Source: Girardinichthys multiradiatus
Taxonomy: Eukaryota > Chordata > Actinopteri > Cyprinodontiformes > Goodeidae
DNA length: 64,000 nt
NCBI RefSeq assembly: GCF_021462225.1
Contig: NC_061804.1
Location: 42,223,975 to 42,287,974 of the forward strand
Direction: 5' to 3'
The translations under genes and the position numbers were made by a program. Under the pieces are notes generated by a model. The model did not search any database. It had not been told where the DNA came from and saw only the letters and a program-made list of their open reading frames with translations. Shown piece after piece: positions 56,201 to 62,645 of the stretch (within the stretch, counting starts at the first letter, position 1; each line of letters starts with the position of its first letter).

Positions 56201-57458
56201 TCTTGTCCAGCCTATCAGCTTAGGACAGCAATGTTTTTTGAGTTGTGTCATACTTTCATTTTCTGATGATGGATTGAACAGAGCTCTGTGAGATGTTCAA
56301 AACTTAGGATATTGTTTTAGAATCTAAACCTACTTTAAACTTCTCCACAACTTTATCACAGGCCTGTCTGCTGTGTTACTCGGTCTTTCTGATACTGTTT
56401 GTTCTCTAATGTTCTCTAAAAAACGTCTGAGGCCAGAAACAGAACAGCTGCATTTATACTGAGATTAAATACCCTCATAAGGACTCCATTTACTAATTAG
56501 GTGGCCTCTGAAGCCAATAGTTGCACTTGGTTTTATTTAGGAGTGTCATAGTAATAAAGAAGGCTTGATTTAATACAAATGCAGATTTTAAATTTCTAAT
56601 TCTAATTTAAAGTGCAAGTACCAAGTACAGTTTACTTCCACTTAACCTGTGTGCTTCTTTGTTTTAGTCTATTACATAAAATCCACCAAAATCCACTGAT
56701 GTTGTTATGTATTATCAATAAATACTGAGTATGAATACTGAACTTTGCACAATGATTTGCAAGCAGTTCTTCAGATTTACTACTTTCTCTCTTTTGGAAA
56801 AATTTTTCTGTTTTCTTTTCACGTAGGAAAAGGAAAAGCTGTATGTTGAGCTGAAGCAGATTCTGGCCCGACGGCCTGGTCCCGAGGCAGCCGAACAGCT
56901 TCAACAGTGCCGCTGGACGATCAGAGACCGAACCAAAAAGCTGCAGGTGTTCCATCCTGCTCCTGTAAAACCTCGGTTTTCCCAATTTATACTGTTTTCT
57001 TTGTGTCTGGTAAATTGTCATTATGACCCATCTGTATCTGTCTCTGTTTCATAGAATATGTGTCTAATGCCATTCTACAGGCGCAGATGGGAGAGCTGAG
57101 GATGCTTGACTCCAAGATGAACGAGTACAAAAGTGAGAATCAGAGACTGTGCAGTGAGCTGGCAAATATAAAGAAAAAGTATCTCAATCAGAAAAGGATT
57201 TATAGGTAAGATCTGTCTTAGTTTCACTGCATAGCCACATGACTCAGATGATTAAAGTCAATGATCTGCAGTGACCATGTTCAACATTTAATTCAGTGAT
57301 GTTCAGTGTTCTTTGCTTTCTGATGACCCTCTGTGGGTACCTTAAGTGAGCAGAGAAGCAGAACCACAGTGGAGGAACAGGAAGTGCTACCACAGCTGAA
57401 CAACACACCTCAATTCACCGGAGGAGGCTTAAGGATTTACAACCCGGTCAAACTCTGA
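20246..57458 (+). CDS. cfap58: CFAP58 (CCDC147), complete gene in 18 coding exons
   Basis: CFAP58 is a long coiled-coil protein of motile cilia and sperm flagella. In mammals its loss disturbs the axoneme and sperm mid-piece and causes male infertility. I joined 18 exons with compatible phases (listed separately) into about 862 codons; the human protein has 872. Diagnostic words are [80 protein letters not shown] and a QFTGGG end. The whole chain is heptad-rich and coiled-coil, with no membrane segment or enzyme motif. The promoter carries two X-boxes. Total genomic span is about 37 kb, stretched by transposon nests in introns 1, 5, 7, 11 and 15. Intron 9 uses a GC donor. A partial copy of exon 7 lies inside intron 7. 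No inactivating lesion was seen in the joined frame. Confidence 0.93.
20595..21037. mobile_element. hAT-like MITE with 8-bp target duplication
   Basis: The ends form an inverted repeat (left TTTGGGGTGCCGTTTGTAAA, right complement TGGGGTGCTGTTTATAAGG). The eight bases TGAAGTGA occur on both sides (20587-20594 and 21038-21045). An 8-bp duplication points to the hAT superfamily. There is no coding capacity. A second inner inverted repeat (agctagtcata and tatgactggct) brackets the palindrome array at 20711-20963. It sits in CFAP58 intron 1, about 350 bases after the first exon. Confidence 0.75.
20711..20963. repeat. Array of CTAAATATTTAG palindromes
   Basis: About ten degenerate units built on the 12-base palindrome CTAAATATTTAG, spaced by short linkers such as tttgg or cttg. 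Perfect copies lie at 20769-20780 and 20788-20799. The array is the interior of the MITE at 20595-21037. Confidence 0.85.
21260..24568 (-). mobile_element. Full-length RTE-like LINE, minus strand, in CFAP58 intron 1
   Basis: This copy runs from the 5' hairpin block (complement of ccaccacgttaaggtggtgg near 24538-24557) to the 3' end near 21260. On the minus strand it shows an APE endonuclease ([22 protein letters not shown] region), a long linker, a reverse transcriptase ([15 protein letters not shown], and a disrupted LFADD-like region near 22160) and the C-terminal block [17 protein letters not shown]. Several frameshifts, and tandem-like repeats of agtgagtgagtga with an inverted agaatggag block at 21849-21950, break the frame. 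It is the same family as 46608-48355 and 50391-53696. The clade is inferred. Confidence 0.85.
24640..25330 (-). mobile_element. Ty3/gypsy gag-protease fragment
   Basis: On the minus strand, around 25020-24980, a CCHC zinc knuckle reads [14 protein letters not shown], in a different frame from the longest open stretch. Downstream lies a retropepsin-type active-site word, [11 protein letters not shown] (near 24720-24690), within an open frame of 24653-25138. The order knuckle-then-protease is that of gypsy gag-pol. No LTR or reverse transcriptase accompanies it, and a frameshift separates the two domains, so it is a relic in intron 1 of CFAP58. Confidence 0.7.
25690..25800 (+). repeat. Purine-rich tract
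   Basis: Roughly 100 bases are almost only A and G (runs such as gaaaaggagagaaggagaaa). The tract lies in CFAP58 intron 1 ahead of exon 2 and has no coding sense. Confidence 0.7.
26172..26441 (+). CDS. cfap58: CFAP58 exon 2
   Basis: Acceptor tgtatttacag, donor GTATGT, 90 codons, phase 0 to 0 (residues about 3-92). Carries the strongly conserved block [16 protein letters not shown] and [10 protein letters not shown]. Confidence 0.93.
26625..26773 (+). CDS. cfap58: CFAP58 exon 3
   Basis: Starts [16 protein letters not shown], the counterpart of EIEKAWKMVDSAYDKE in human. The donor is placed at AAT|GTCAGT because only that leaves two bases, which the single base at the start of exon 4 completes. 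A weaker GT eleven bases later does not keep the frame. Confidence 0.85.
26864..27014 (+). CDS. cfap58: CFAP58 exon 4
   Basis: Acceptor attttcaag, donor GTAAAC. Encodes [17 protein letters not shown] and ends QSISK in phase 0. The preceding intron is only 90 bases. Confidence 0.87.
27125..27319 (+). CDS. cfap58: CFAP58 exon 5
   Basis: 65 codons beginning [20 protein letters not shown] and ending LKDLK before GTAAGC. Strong heptad pattern; matches the human QQEIQQRQNEASREF segment. Confidence 0.93.
27380..27485 (-). repeat. Short interspersed-repeat tail in intron 5
   Basis: The words gaatcagctttattgccaag and aaaaggaatttt match the sequence at 18893-18945. This is a common fish repeat end that I cannot assign to a family. 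Confidence 0.45.
27893..27960 (-). repeat. Truncated end of the SINE-like repeat
   Basis: The words atccatccatccgttttcat and gtcagggggagctggt are the tail end of the repeat seen in full at 18960-19325 and 57920-58230. Confidence 0.6.
28130..28680 (+). repeat. Unnamed interspersed repeat
   Basis: The words gagaaccagtacagtgattt and gtaaagacaccatta, and the block that follows, look like a dispersed fish repeat from memory. There is no coding content and no ends were defined. It lies in CFAP58 intron 5. Confidence 0.35.
31255..32524 (+). mobile_element. Tc1-like transposon, second family, nearly intact
   Basis: Ends CAGGGGTTGGACAATGAAAC and its complement GTTTCATTGTCCAACCCCTG are perfect inverted repeats over about 20 bases and match further in. 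TA flanks lie at 31253-31254 and 32525-32526. Length is 1270 bases. It is inserted in the tail of the LINE at 29090-32610 and so is younger than that LINE. Confidence 0.95.
31441..32472 (+). pseudogene. Tc1-like transposase with one in-frame stop
   Basis: A 343-codon frame opens at ATG 31441 with two helix-turn-helix words ([18 protein letters not shown] and [10 protein letters not shown]). It continues through [18 protein letters not shown] and DLNIIEPLW (the DDE triad) and ends at 32472 after KGGPTPY. The only defect I see is a TAG at 31858-31860 between KERKS and AVDNVKH. A TGG-to-TAG change would explain it, since related proteins have Trp near there. The rest has no frameshift, which suggests recent insertion. 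Confidence 0.9.
32643..32780 (+). CDS. cfap58: CFAP58 exon 6
   Basis: 46 codons, [12 protein letters not shown] to NKLK, donor GTATTC. It matches human ILNERAAKELEQ, so this exon directly follows exon 5 despite the 5.3-kb intron. Confidence 0.93.
32930..33089 (+). CDS. cfap58: CFAP58 exon 7
   Basis: Acceptor catccaccag. Encodes [13 protein letters not shown] to QIAGLEK plus one base (phase 1), with donor GTTTGA, a weak but in-frame GT. The last 99 bases of this exon are repeated at 40103-40201. Confidence 0.92.
33349..33384. other. Perfect 15-bp hairpin in intron 7
   Basis: ATCATTTCTAATTCT, six loop bases, then its exact reverse complement. The same hairpin is present in the duplicated segment at 40461-40496. 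It looks like a relic of a small palindrome or MITE. Confidence 0.7.
33454..34280 (+). mobile_element. 5' LTR of plus-strand gypsy element (LTR A)
   Basis: Begins TGTCGGAGTC and ends AATGACA (TG...CA). The left flank is GTCTG at 33449-33453, the same five bases that follow LTR C at 41382-41386. LTR A has an 18-20 base deletion near 33590 relative to LTRs B and C. Confidence 0.85.
34257..34665 (+). pseudogene. gypsy gag, N-terminal part
   Basis: The gag frame begins at or just inside the LTR end (ATGACAGAACACTCAGG). It reads [29 protein letters not shown] and [10 protein letters not shown], then [15 protein letters not shown]. It stops matching gag at about 34665, where unrelated sequence is joined. 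The zinc knuckle, protease, reverse transcriptase and most of RNase H that should follow are missing. Confidence 0.75.
34666..35410. other. Unassigned segment replacing gypsy pol
   Basis: About 745 bases between the gag fragment and the RNase H/integrase part match neither. The content is partly GC-rich and CpG-containing (around 35255-35345), and no frame is convincing. It could be a piece of another retroelement's LTR or captured genomic DNA. Confidence 0.4.
35411..35891 (+). pseudogene. gypsy RNase H end and integrase N-terminus
   Basis: Reads [14 protein letters not shown] (the conserved end of RNase H), then the integrase HHCC finger ([13 protein letters not shown] ... [10 protein letters not shown]) and the first core residues ALDFVTGL, where the Asp is catalytic. 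It is cut at SQG by the insertion of an oppositely oriented gypsy element at 35892 and continues at 39023. Confidence 0.85.
35892..36664 (-). mobile_element. LTR of minus-strand gypsy element
   Basis: Read on the minus strand it starts TGTTATGATTCTGG at 36664 and ends TCGTGATAACA at 35892 (773 bases). Just upstream on that strand is the polypurine tract gaggagggggtac (36665-36677), which marks this as the 3' LTR. Confidence 0.85.
36676..39022 (-). pseudogene. gypsy pol (RT, RNase H, integrase), 5'-truncated
   Basis: On the minus strand from 39022: reverse transcriptase starting at [18 protein letters not shown], with [20 protein letters not shown] and [11 protein letters not shown] (catalytic YLDD). 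Then comes an RNase H region with frameshifts (about 38430-38050). Integrase follows as a long open frame (38046-36676): an HHCC finger near CHPGISRT to CTQCSQAK, core residues [16 protein letters not shown] and [10 protein letters not shown], then a C-terminal chromodomain-like end with [12 protein letters not shown]. Gag, protease and the first part of RT are absent, and no 5' LTR is present. The inner end abuts the interrupted plus-strand integrase directly. Confidence 0.88.
39023..39875 (+). pseudogene. gypsy integrase, C-terminal part (resumed)
   Basis: Continues the plus-strand integrase cut at 35891: [21 protein letters not shown] (second Asp), [13 protein letters not shown] (Glu) and [13 protein letters not shown] stop lies at 39604-39606 and frameshifts follow. 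The sequence ends RPPGGNR just before the polypurine tract gttgagggggggggatga (39871-39888). Confidence 0.88.
39889..40102 (+). mobile_element. Truncated 3' LTR of the plus-strand gypsy element (LTR B)
   Basis: Begins TGTCAGAGTC after the polypurine tract. It matches the first quarter of LTRs A and C and stops abruptly at tcaaagtctct, where a copy of CFAP58 exon 7 begins. Confidence 0.85.
40103..40565 (+). repeat. Direct duplication of exon 7 end and intron start
   Basis: Positions 40103-40565 repeat 32991-33453 at a constant offset of 7112, with, by eye, one difference (aagaag versus aagaat). The copy contains the last 99 bases of exon 7 and its donor but not its acceptor, so it should not be spliced as an exon. 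It is followed, like the original, by GTCTG and an LTR. Confidence 0.92.
40566..41381 (+). mobile_element. Complete LTR with target duplication (LTR C, solo-LTR structure)
   Basis: Begins TGTCGGAGTC, ends AATGACA, and is flanked by GTCTG on both sides (40561-40565 and 41382-41386). It has no internal region attached. Its left part resembles LTR A, while its right part (after about 40790) carries several differences from A, as expected of a solo LTR formed by recombination between two LTRs. Confidence 0.88.
41780..42990 (+). mobile_element. L2-like LINE fragment in intron 7
   Basis: A broken reverse transcriptase: gcctttgaaaaactgatgaa-type sequence at 41925, a [13 protein letters not shown] word near 42262, then [12 protein letters not shown] (catalytic FADD) at 42350, [14 protein letters not shown] and [12 protein letters not shown], and after a frameshift [22 protein letters not shown]. 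There are many stops. The clade is inferred from the words only. Confidence 0.7.
42991..43607. other. End of intron 7
   Basis: No repeat or gene was recognised before the exon 8 acceptor. Confidence 0.4.
43608..43690 (+). CDS. cfap58: CFAP58 exon 8
   Basis: Acceptor ttccatatgcag. The first two bases complete the Asp codon split with exon 7; then [18 protein letters not shown] to RERDILHK and donor GTAATC. It matches human EASKKQAELDRKAMDELLRE. Confidence 0.93.
43920..44111 (+). CDS. cfap58: CFAP58 exon 9
   Basis: 64 codons from [18 protein letters not shown] to ESSSLMQK. The donor is GC: AAG|GCAGGT. A GT three bases downstream would leave phase 1 and break the join to exon 10, and the human junction falls after the same Gln-Lys. 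Confidence 0.88.
44233..44394 (+). CDS. cfap58: CFAP58 exon 10
   Basis: Acceptor tactttctgcag. 54 codons, [20 protein letters not shown] to [11 protein letters not shown], donor GTAAGA. Confidence 0.93.
44579..44725 (+). CDS. cfap58: CFAP58 exon 11
   Basis: 49 codons, [17 protein letters not shown] to EKDNEALK, donor GTACTG. It matches human DEITDMKRKLKIMIHQV. Confidence 0.93.
45159..45582. mobile_element. MITE nested in the long-TIR element
   Basis: Ends GGCCCTGTCCCAATACTCAC and, inverted, GTGGGTATTGGGGCAGGGCC. The flanking three bases TTG occur on both sides (45156-45158 and 45583-45585). Length is 424 bases with no coding frame. A 3-bp duplication fits PIF/Harbinger-like elements, though TTG is not their usual target. 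Confidence 0.7.
46607..48373 (-). mobile_element. 5'-truncated RTE-like LINE, intron 11
   Basis: Minus-strand copy from the 3' end at 46608 to about 48355, followed by about 18 unmatched bases. TATTTCG flanks both sides (46600-46606 and 48374-48380), a clear target duplication. Reading frames give [20 protein letters not shown], the RT fingers ([36 protein letters not shown]) and the C-terminal block with [13 protein letters not shown]. Endonuclease is absent. Frameshifts are present near 47313-47400 and 46880. Confidence 0.9.
48663..48803 (+). CDS. cfap58: CFAP58 exon 12
   Basis: Acceptor taattttttag. 47 codons, [17 protein letters not shown] to QKQLEQ, donor GTAAAG. Confidence 0.92.
48875..49098 (+). 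CDS. cfap58: CFAP58 exon 13
   Basis: Starts [20 protein letters not shown] after a 71-base intron, the shortest in the gene, and ends NTEEL plus two bases. Contains [22 protein letters not shown], matching human KIQQSVLNKGESQYNQRLEDM apart from a few changes. Confidence 0.93.
49461..49569 (+). CDS. cfap58: CFAP58 exon 14
   Basis: Acceptor ccctgtctggcag. The first base completes Arg; then [17 protein letters not shown] to [10 protein letters not shown], donor GTGAGG. Confidence 0.93.
49726..49830 (+). CDS. cfap58: CFAP58 exon 15
   Basis: 35 codons, [20 protein letters not shown] to RELLLQ, donor GTAAAC. Confidence 0.93.
50243..54300 (+). mobile_element. L2-type LINE 3' part, split by an RTE-like LINE
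   Basis: The left piece (50243-50390) matches the RT region of the element at 1595-3980 (ggccaagaagctgagtac, gtagaaacaatc). The right piece (53697-54300) reads [40 protein letters not shown] and [12 protein letters not shown], and ends in an aattgaattgaa tail. The two pieces are separated exactly by the LINE at 50391-53696. Confidence 0.85.
50391..53696 (+). mobile_element. Full-length RTE-like LINE, plus strand, intron 15
   Basis: Starts with a CCACC...GGTGG hairpin (50398-50422) and ends ggataagcggaagacgacga followed by gtacgag repeats. The proteins encoded in order are an APE endonuclease ([39 protein letters not shown]), a linker, a reverse transcriptase ([51 protein letters not shown] with the catalytic FADD) and a C-terminal domain ([15 protein letters not shown]). 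Frames break at the C-run near 51200, near 52385-52440 and around 52610, so the copy is inactive. It is the least damaged of four copies in the window. The clade name is inferred from domain order. Confidence 0.9.
54539..56102 (+). mobile_element. Tc1-like transposon, copy 2
   Basis: Same family as 15173-16783, with the same ~200-bp inverted repeats. TA flanks lie at 54537-54538 and 56103-56104. It is inserted in the old Tc1-like element that fills intron 15. Confidence 0.95.
54867..55824 (+). pseudogene. Tc1-like transposase, internal deletions
   Basis: Same protein as at 15501-16506, with identical start and DDE words. Relative to copy 1 it lacks 42 bases in frame near 55206 and five bases near 55396 (gtctggggtg/tcagctg), the latter shifting the frame. 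It does not have the extra A that breaks copy 1. The C-terminal part is open to TGA at 55824. Confidence 0.9.
56827..56946 (+). CDS. cfap58: CFAP58 exon 16
   Basis: Acceptor tcttttcacgtag. 40 codons, [20 protein letters not shown] to RTKKLQ, donor GTGTTC. Confidence 0.93.
57081..57205 (+). CDS. cfap58: CFAP58 exon 17
   Basis: Acceptor gccattctacag. [20 protein letters not shown] to NQKRIYR plus two bases, donor GTAAGA. Confidence 0.93.
57347..57458 (+). CDS. cfap58: CFAP58 exon 18 (stop)
   Basis: Acceptor gtaccttaag. The first base completes Ser; then [20 protein letters not shown], the conserved QFTGGG and the end RIYNPVKL before TGA at 57456-57458. The human end has GPGFTGGGFPL at the same place. 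Confidence 0.92.
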
Positions 57459-57854
57459 TGACCACTACAAGACTCTCTGTACAACACAATGTAATGTCAA
57501 CTTTTCTTTGAGGAACTTAAGTTCAAACCTCTGAAATCCAAAGACTCACTTACTTTACGTCTTCTCATTTTTCAGGTTGTACATTCATGTCTCCTCTTCC
57601 CACTCTTTAGTTCAGCCCATCTGAAATGTGAGCTGAGATTTACAACCAGCCTAGATGTCCCAGATGAGTAAAAAGACCCATTTAAATATCTTTAATATGT
57701 GCTGTTAGGAGGATTTTTAATGATGATCTTTAAAGATAAGAAACCTTCAAGATGTAAGTTGTGCAATTTTTCTACAAGTTAAACAATTTGTATTATCAGT
57801 CATCCATTTGATGACCAACTCAGCTGCCTGCTTGTGTTTCTTAAAATGATTATG

Positions 57855-57860
57855 AATAAA
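57855..57860 (+). terminator. cfap58: Polyadenylation signal of CFAP58
   Basis: AATAAA about 400 bases after the stop codon, in AT-rich sequence. It is the first canonical signal I noticed there. Confidence 0.65.
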
Positions 57861-57919
57861 AACAATATGCACAATCCGTTTTCTACATTTTAGTTTTTTT
57901 TATAACCATTTTTTCATTT

Positions 57920-58065
57920 GGTCCTGGGTTTAAATCCTTGCATGGACTCTCTCTGCATGGAATTTGCATCTCCCTGTGCATGCGTGGGTGTTCTCCAGCA
58001 ACTTTTGCTTCTTTCCACAGTTGAAAAACATGACTTTTAAGTCAACCGATCTCTCTGAATTGCTG

Positions 58066-58115
<50 letters not shown>

Positions 58116-58230
58116 GTGTTTGTATAGTTGTTTGTACTATATGTCTCCCTGTGGCCCTGTAATGGACTGACAACCCTACCTTAGGCTAAACGTAGATAGT
58201 GGTTGGATAGAGAGATGCCGACAGGGTTAT
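57920..58230 (+). repeat. SINE-like interspersed repeat, plus orientation
   Basis: Reads cctgggtttaaatcc (B-box-like), tgcatggaatttgcatctcc, tgtgcatgcgtgggtgttct and gaaaaacatgact, i.e. the reverse complement of 18960-19325. A GT microsatellite has expanded inside it. Confidence 0.65.
58066..58120 (+). repeat. (GT)n microsatellite
   Basis: About 25 GT units with two TT interruptions. It lies inside the SINE-like repeat. Confidence 0.95.
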
Positions 58231-58391
58231 GGGTGGTTTCTTTTATTTATTAAATTATCCTCAGATGTATTTATAATAAAACATAATTAAAGAGAGAAAT
58301 TAACACTTTGAAAGAATAAATAACAAAGTAAAATCAGGTATGATGAAGAGTTCCTAGCAGGTGCAAGAAAAGTCACAAGTCCAGCTATTAA

Positions 58392-59022
58392 CAGGGGTGG
58401 GTTGCTTAGCCAAAAACTATACTCAAGAAAGATCAGCACTACTTCAATATGGTTTTACTTTACTTTACGTAGAGGTAAAAAGTAGTAATCCAAAAAATAA
58501 CTCGGGTAAGTAAAAATAGTATTTGGTAAAAAGGCTACTCAAGTAGTAAATAACTTATCATGACATCTGATTAAAATTGTGAAAATTACGTGATGAAAGA
58601 CAAGCATGTACATTGATTTGTAAATTCTGGTCTTATATATATATAAGACCATATATATACAATAAAATAAAAAATGAAGATATGCTGGTAAAAATGTTGG
58701 ATGGATCGAAAAATAAATGGCACGGCAGGCTCAGTAGATAGAAAGTAACACCAGAACAATTAAGCTTGTGTAATAACAAAATAAACAAACTGCAGGTGTG
58801 TGTCTGATGCATTTTTTGTTAAAACGTGTTTGTTCTTTATTCAGTGAAGTATCAAGAGGTTGGTAGAGTCGGTAGAGAAATTGTACTCAAGAGTAGCATC
58901 ACTTCCAAATCAACAGTATATGTTTAACAAGTAAGACATATGCTGCAGTAAAACTACTTCTAGAAGTACATGCTTTGTAAAATGTTACTCAAGTAATGGC
59001 AACTAGTTACTACCCACCTCTG
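58392..59022. mobile_element. hAT-like non-autonomous element
   Basis: Ends CAGGGGTGGG and CCCACCTCTG are inverted. The interior has the words ctactcaagtagtaaataac and ttactcaagtaatggcaact, typical of a dispersed fish hAT-derived repeat. Flanks gctattaac and actataac are similar, but not a clean 8-bp duplication. Confidence 0.6.
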
Positions 59023-60185
59023 ACTATAACAAACTGAAGAGATTTAAATGAAAGCCATCGGAACACTTCCAACAGAGGGCCAAGATAATGTGATCTGTAA
59101 TCAACACTGATGCAATGGCAATAAATTCATTGATTCATTCAGAACCACAATAAGTAACCAAAAACCCAGAAGGTATTATTAAAAATCAAAATACACTGCA
59201 GCACACTACTTAGAGGCTAAAATGCTGGGTTTAGACTAAACTTAAGTAGTGTACTTGGAAGGAATGTTTTTGGAAAACTAATAAAGCCTGTATTATTCCC
59301 AGTTTGAAATATGTAGACATGCAGATATGGGTTTCCTTTGTCAGAAGTTTAGGAGGTTATACAAATTTTTGTGAAAAACAATGAAGAGCATAAGCACCAG
59401 TAATCAGTGATGACAGTGATAACACACCCTTTGGGAAAATAGAGTTCACATGGTCTAGCATGATATTTATAGGGTTTTAGTTTTAATTGGCTGTGGGGAG
59501 CTCTGCTCCATTGAACTTGTGTGATTTCAACTGCCACTAGATGTCAGCAAACTAAAACCTAATTAAGGTACACTGGAAGGTTGTCTGTACATCTGAGCAC
59601 AGTTTTGTCATCAAGGTAAAAATGAGCCCAATGTGTCAAATATTATTGAATTCTGCAACATACTTTTTGTAAGAAAACTAAGAGTGGATAAGATTTTATA
59701 AAAGTGTTCCTTACCACTTTGTCACAGCAGAGAAAACAAAAATTAAATAACATTTACTAATTTGGTACAGTTTTATTGGTGTAGTCTATTACTTTTAACT
59801 GTAAATATGATGATTATTGATACTCTTACATCTTCTAATGTTTTTGTTTCCTTTTAAGAAACATCTGAATTGACCTTGGAGGGCAGATTTAGTAATATTT
59901 CACAGTGTCACATAATACTGGTTTTGGGTTGGACCAAGGTGCAGAGCAAAGCGAGGGAGCCGCATGGTGAGTAGAAGAGTAGATTTTAGTAATAATGATA
60001 AATAAAAGGATTACAAAAAGGGCAGGGCACAAAACATTGTCAGGAAATATTTACAGGGTAGTTTTCAAGAGGAACCAGTGGAGAACAATGGCAAATGGGG
60101 AATATACGTATTGAGGGATAGAGGAGAATGGACCAATGAACCACGGAAGTTAATCAGGATCAGCTAGTGGGAGAGAGACTTAAGG
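59023..60185. other. No gene seen
   Basis: AT-rich sequence. The stretch from about 59930 to 60180 has a composition like LTR-derived sequence (gttggaccaaggtgcagagc), but no ends or coding parts were found. Confidence 0.35.
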
Positions 60186-60590
60186 TACAGAGGGGCCAAA
60201 AAGTATTTAGTCAGCAACTGATTGTGCAAGGTCTCCTACTTAGAAAGATGAGAGATCTGTAATTTTCATCATAGGCACACTTCAACTATGAGAGACAAAA
60301 TGGAAAAACAGAAATCCAGGAAATCAAATTGTAGGATTGTTAATATGGAAAATAAGTATTTGGTTAATAACAAAAGTTCAACTCAATACTTTGTAGCATA
60401 ATCTTTGTTGTCAATTACAGAGGTCAAATGTTTCCTGTAAGTCTTCACCACGTTTGTAGCTGGTATTTTGGCCCATTGCGCCATGCAGATCTCTAGAGCA
60501 GTGATGTTTTGGGTCTGTTACTGGGCAACAAGGACTTTCAACTCCCTCCACAAATTTTCTATCTAAATCCACCTGAAGCACATGGCACTT
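60186..60590. mobile_element. Pieces of Tc1-like DNA transposons
   Basis: ggggccaaaaagtatttagt at 60194 and the following ~170 bases look like a Tc1-like terminal repeat. From 60410, gaggtcaaatgtttcctgta and cttcaccacgtttgtagctg look like a reversed transposase-region piece. No intact ends. Confidence 0.5.
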
Positions 60591-60981
60591 CTCTTACCTC
60601 TTGGTCTACTTCATCTTGATGTCGACCACACCTTCATTCATGATATCCCCACAGTTATGTCATCGGACTTTGGTATTACACCTTTACGCCAATGTTTTGG
60701 TACCCATATAATTTTCAAGTCTATAGGGTGAAATGCTGTTATACTATCCCTAATATGCAGTATACAGGTCAATCTAAGAAAATTGTAAGATGTGTTCTGA
60801 TGAGGCACGTAAAAAGTACCTTTTGAAAAAATTATTTAAGCAGGTAAAGGTATTAAAGGTATTTCATTAAGCCCAACTTTCTGTATTGAAATGTTTTTTA
60901 TTGTTCTCATGTAATATGCAAATTTTAAACGTCACGTTTGCTTTAGCTGGTTGCGTAAATTCGTCATTATTACCAGAAAAA

Positions 60982-61245
60982 ATGGTGAATGGACTGAACT
61001 TATATAGCGCTTTTCCAGTCATACATACCACTCAAAGCGCTTTACACTAGAGCTACATTCACCCAATCGCACTCACTAACGCTCACACATTCATACACCG
61101 ATACACAGATCGGTAGGTTGACTTGAGGTTAAGTGCCTTGCCCAGGAGTACATCAACATATGGCAGGAGGAAGCTGGAATCGAACCCAAAAACTTCTGAT
61201 TGCAAGACAACTACTCTTCCTACTAAGACACAGTCGCCTTGAAAG
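60982..61245 (-). repeat. tRNA-derived SINE, minus orientation
   Basis: Contains cttatatagcgcttttccag, ccactcaaagcgctttacac and ggaatcgaaccc (61176-61187), which on the minus strand is a B box GGGTTCGATTCC. The Pol III head is therefore at the right and the tail at the left. Confidence 0.7.
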
Positions 61246-61499
61246 GCTTGAAAGCTTCAGTCTGTATATAAATAATCTACATAATTTGTTTCAGTTAGTG
61301 AATTGAGTTACCTAAACAAATTCACTTTTCAATAATATTCTCATTTACTGACATGCAGCTGTACCTGAATTTACCATATAACCCACCATTTAGGCATAGA
61401 TTTACTGAAATGATTAAAAAACACTCAGTGGCACTTGGAGCATATAGGTCTGTGGTAGTGATCCATGAACAGTACTGAGACAAGCAGCCAAGTATAGCC

Positions 61500-62640
61500 A
61501 ACTGGAAGAAACAGTCAAACAAACAATGCTGTCCATCTACTGCACCACAATAGAGAATGTTTTGAGCTTTGACATCTCAGCAGGGTTTGGCAGCAGATCT
61601 TTATGAGAGAGAAAGGACAATAACGGCTTATTTCAGGACAGAAGCCATCACCTAGATGAACTGTTGCTCTCCGGGAGGTAATAGACGCCTCAAGACTTAT
61701 TGTATTTTCTGAAATTGTGTTTTGCTGGTGTTATTACAGATTTTAATTGACCTACTAATACCACTATGGTTGAACGCCCTTTTGCATTCAGAACTCTCTT
61801 ACTTCTGAAACTGATTTTGCTCCATATTGCCATGAAGCTGAATGTAAACATTTCTGGTACTGGAGAAACATTTAATTTGATTTGATTTGACTTAATTTGA
61901 TTGAGTCCAACATTAAGTCCAAAAGCTTGTGGCATTCAACCAGTCTAAAGCGCTGCACAGGATATGAGAAGGTACAACACACTGGTAATGTCTGAAATCC
62001 CCTCCCTCTGACCAGAGGGAATTTCACAATAGCTGCATTTTATTGCTGCATTCAAGTACATATCCTATACTGGACTGTCTTAAAACCAAAACAACTTCTA
62101 CGATTTTTATTCTCAAATGTTTGCACAGTCTTATTAAAAAATCTTGAACAAAAATGTTGACTGTTTCAGTGGTTTAACTGTTGTACCATCCATCTATCCT
62201 GGGTTCTAGGAATATGTTACAGTTTGCTTACCACTGCAACCGGTTTAGATGACACCTTCACATACTTGCTCCACACTTTACTCTCATCTGGACACTTGGA
62301 GGGGTAGTTATGTCATAAGCCTTTTTGTGGATTATAGCTCGTCATTTAACACAATCATTCCCTCCATATTAGCTGATAAGTTAAAGTACCTGGGACTTTA
62401 TTCGTCCCTGTGCCGCTGGATCTCCAACTTTTTAACCAACAGTGGTAGGCCTGACCTTTGCCCTGAAAGGGCCTACTTGGAGGAGATTCAGCACCTTGAT
62501 GAATGGTGTAAGGACAACAATCTCCTTAATACCAGCAAGACAAAGGAGCTGATAGTAGACTGCAGCACTAAGAACAAGAGGAACTATCACCCTGTTGTGA
62601 TAAAAACAAATCCAGTGCGGGCAGTTTCAGGTACCTTGAA
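61500..62640 (+). mobile_element. LINE fragments (L2/CR1-group)
   Basis: From 62249 a broken reverse transcriptase reads [17 protein letters not shown], [21 protein letters not shown] and RWISNFLTN, then [17 protein letters not shown] deletion removes the catalytic stretch between them. Decayed related sequence may extend back to 61500 (ctgcaccacaatagagaatg, gggtttggcagcag). Confidence 0.6.
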
Positions 62641-62645
62641 GTCTA

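Larger units (their letters stand above)
50064..56740 (-). mobile_element. Old Tc1-like element hosting three later insertions (intron 15)
   Basis: Starts CATTGCCTTGCAAAAGTATT after TA. Pieces of its minus-strand transposase and flanks are found at 50064-50243, 54323-54538 (caccaccatgtgttaccatg, tgtgtctcttacatggcttg) and 56103-56740 (gaacagagctctgtgagatg, tagtctattacataaaatcc). Between them lie an L2 LINE (50243-54300) and a Tc1 copy (54539-56102). Its right end is too eroded to place exactly. It fills about 95 percent of intron 15. A related fragment is at 17320-17600. Confidence 0.75.

Noticed and set aside
57964..58170. Open frame with a Cys-Val repeat
   Set aside because: It is the GT microsatellite inside a SINE-like repeat read as protein.
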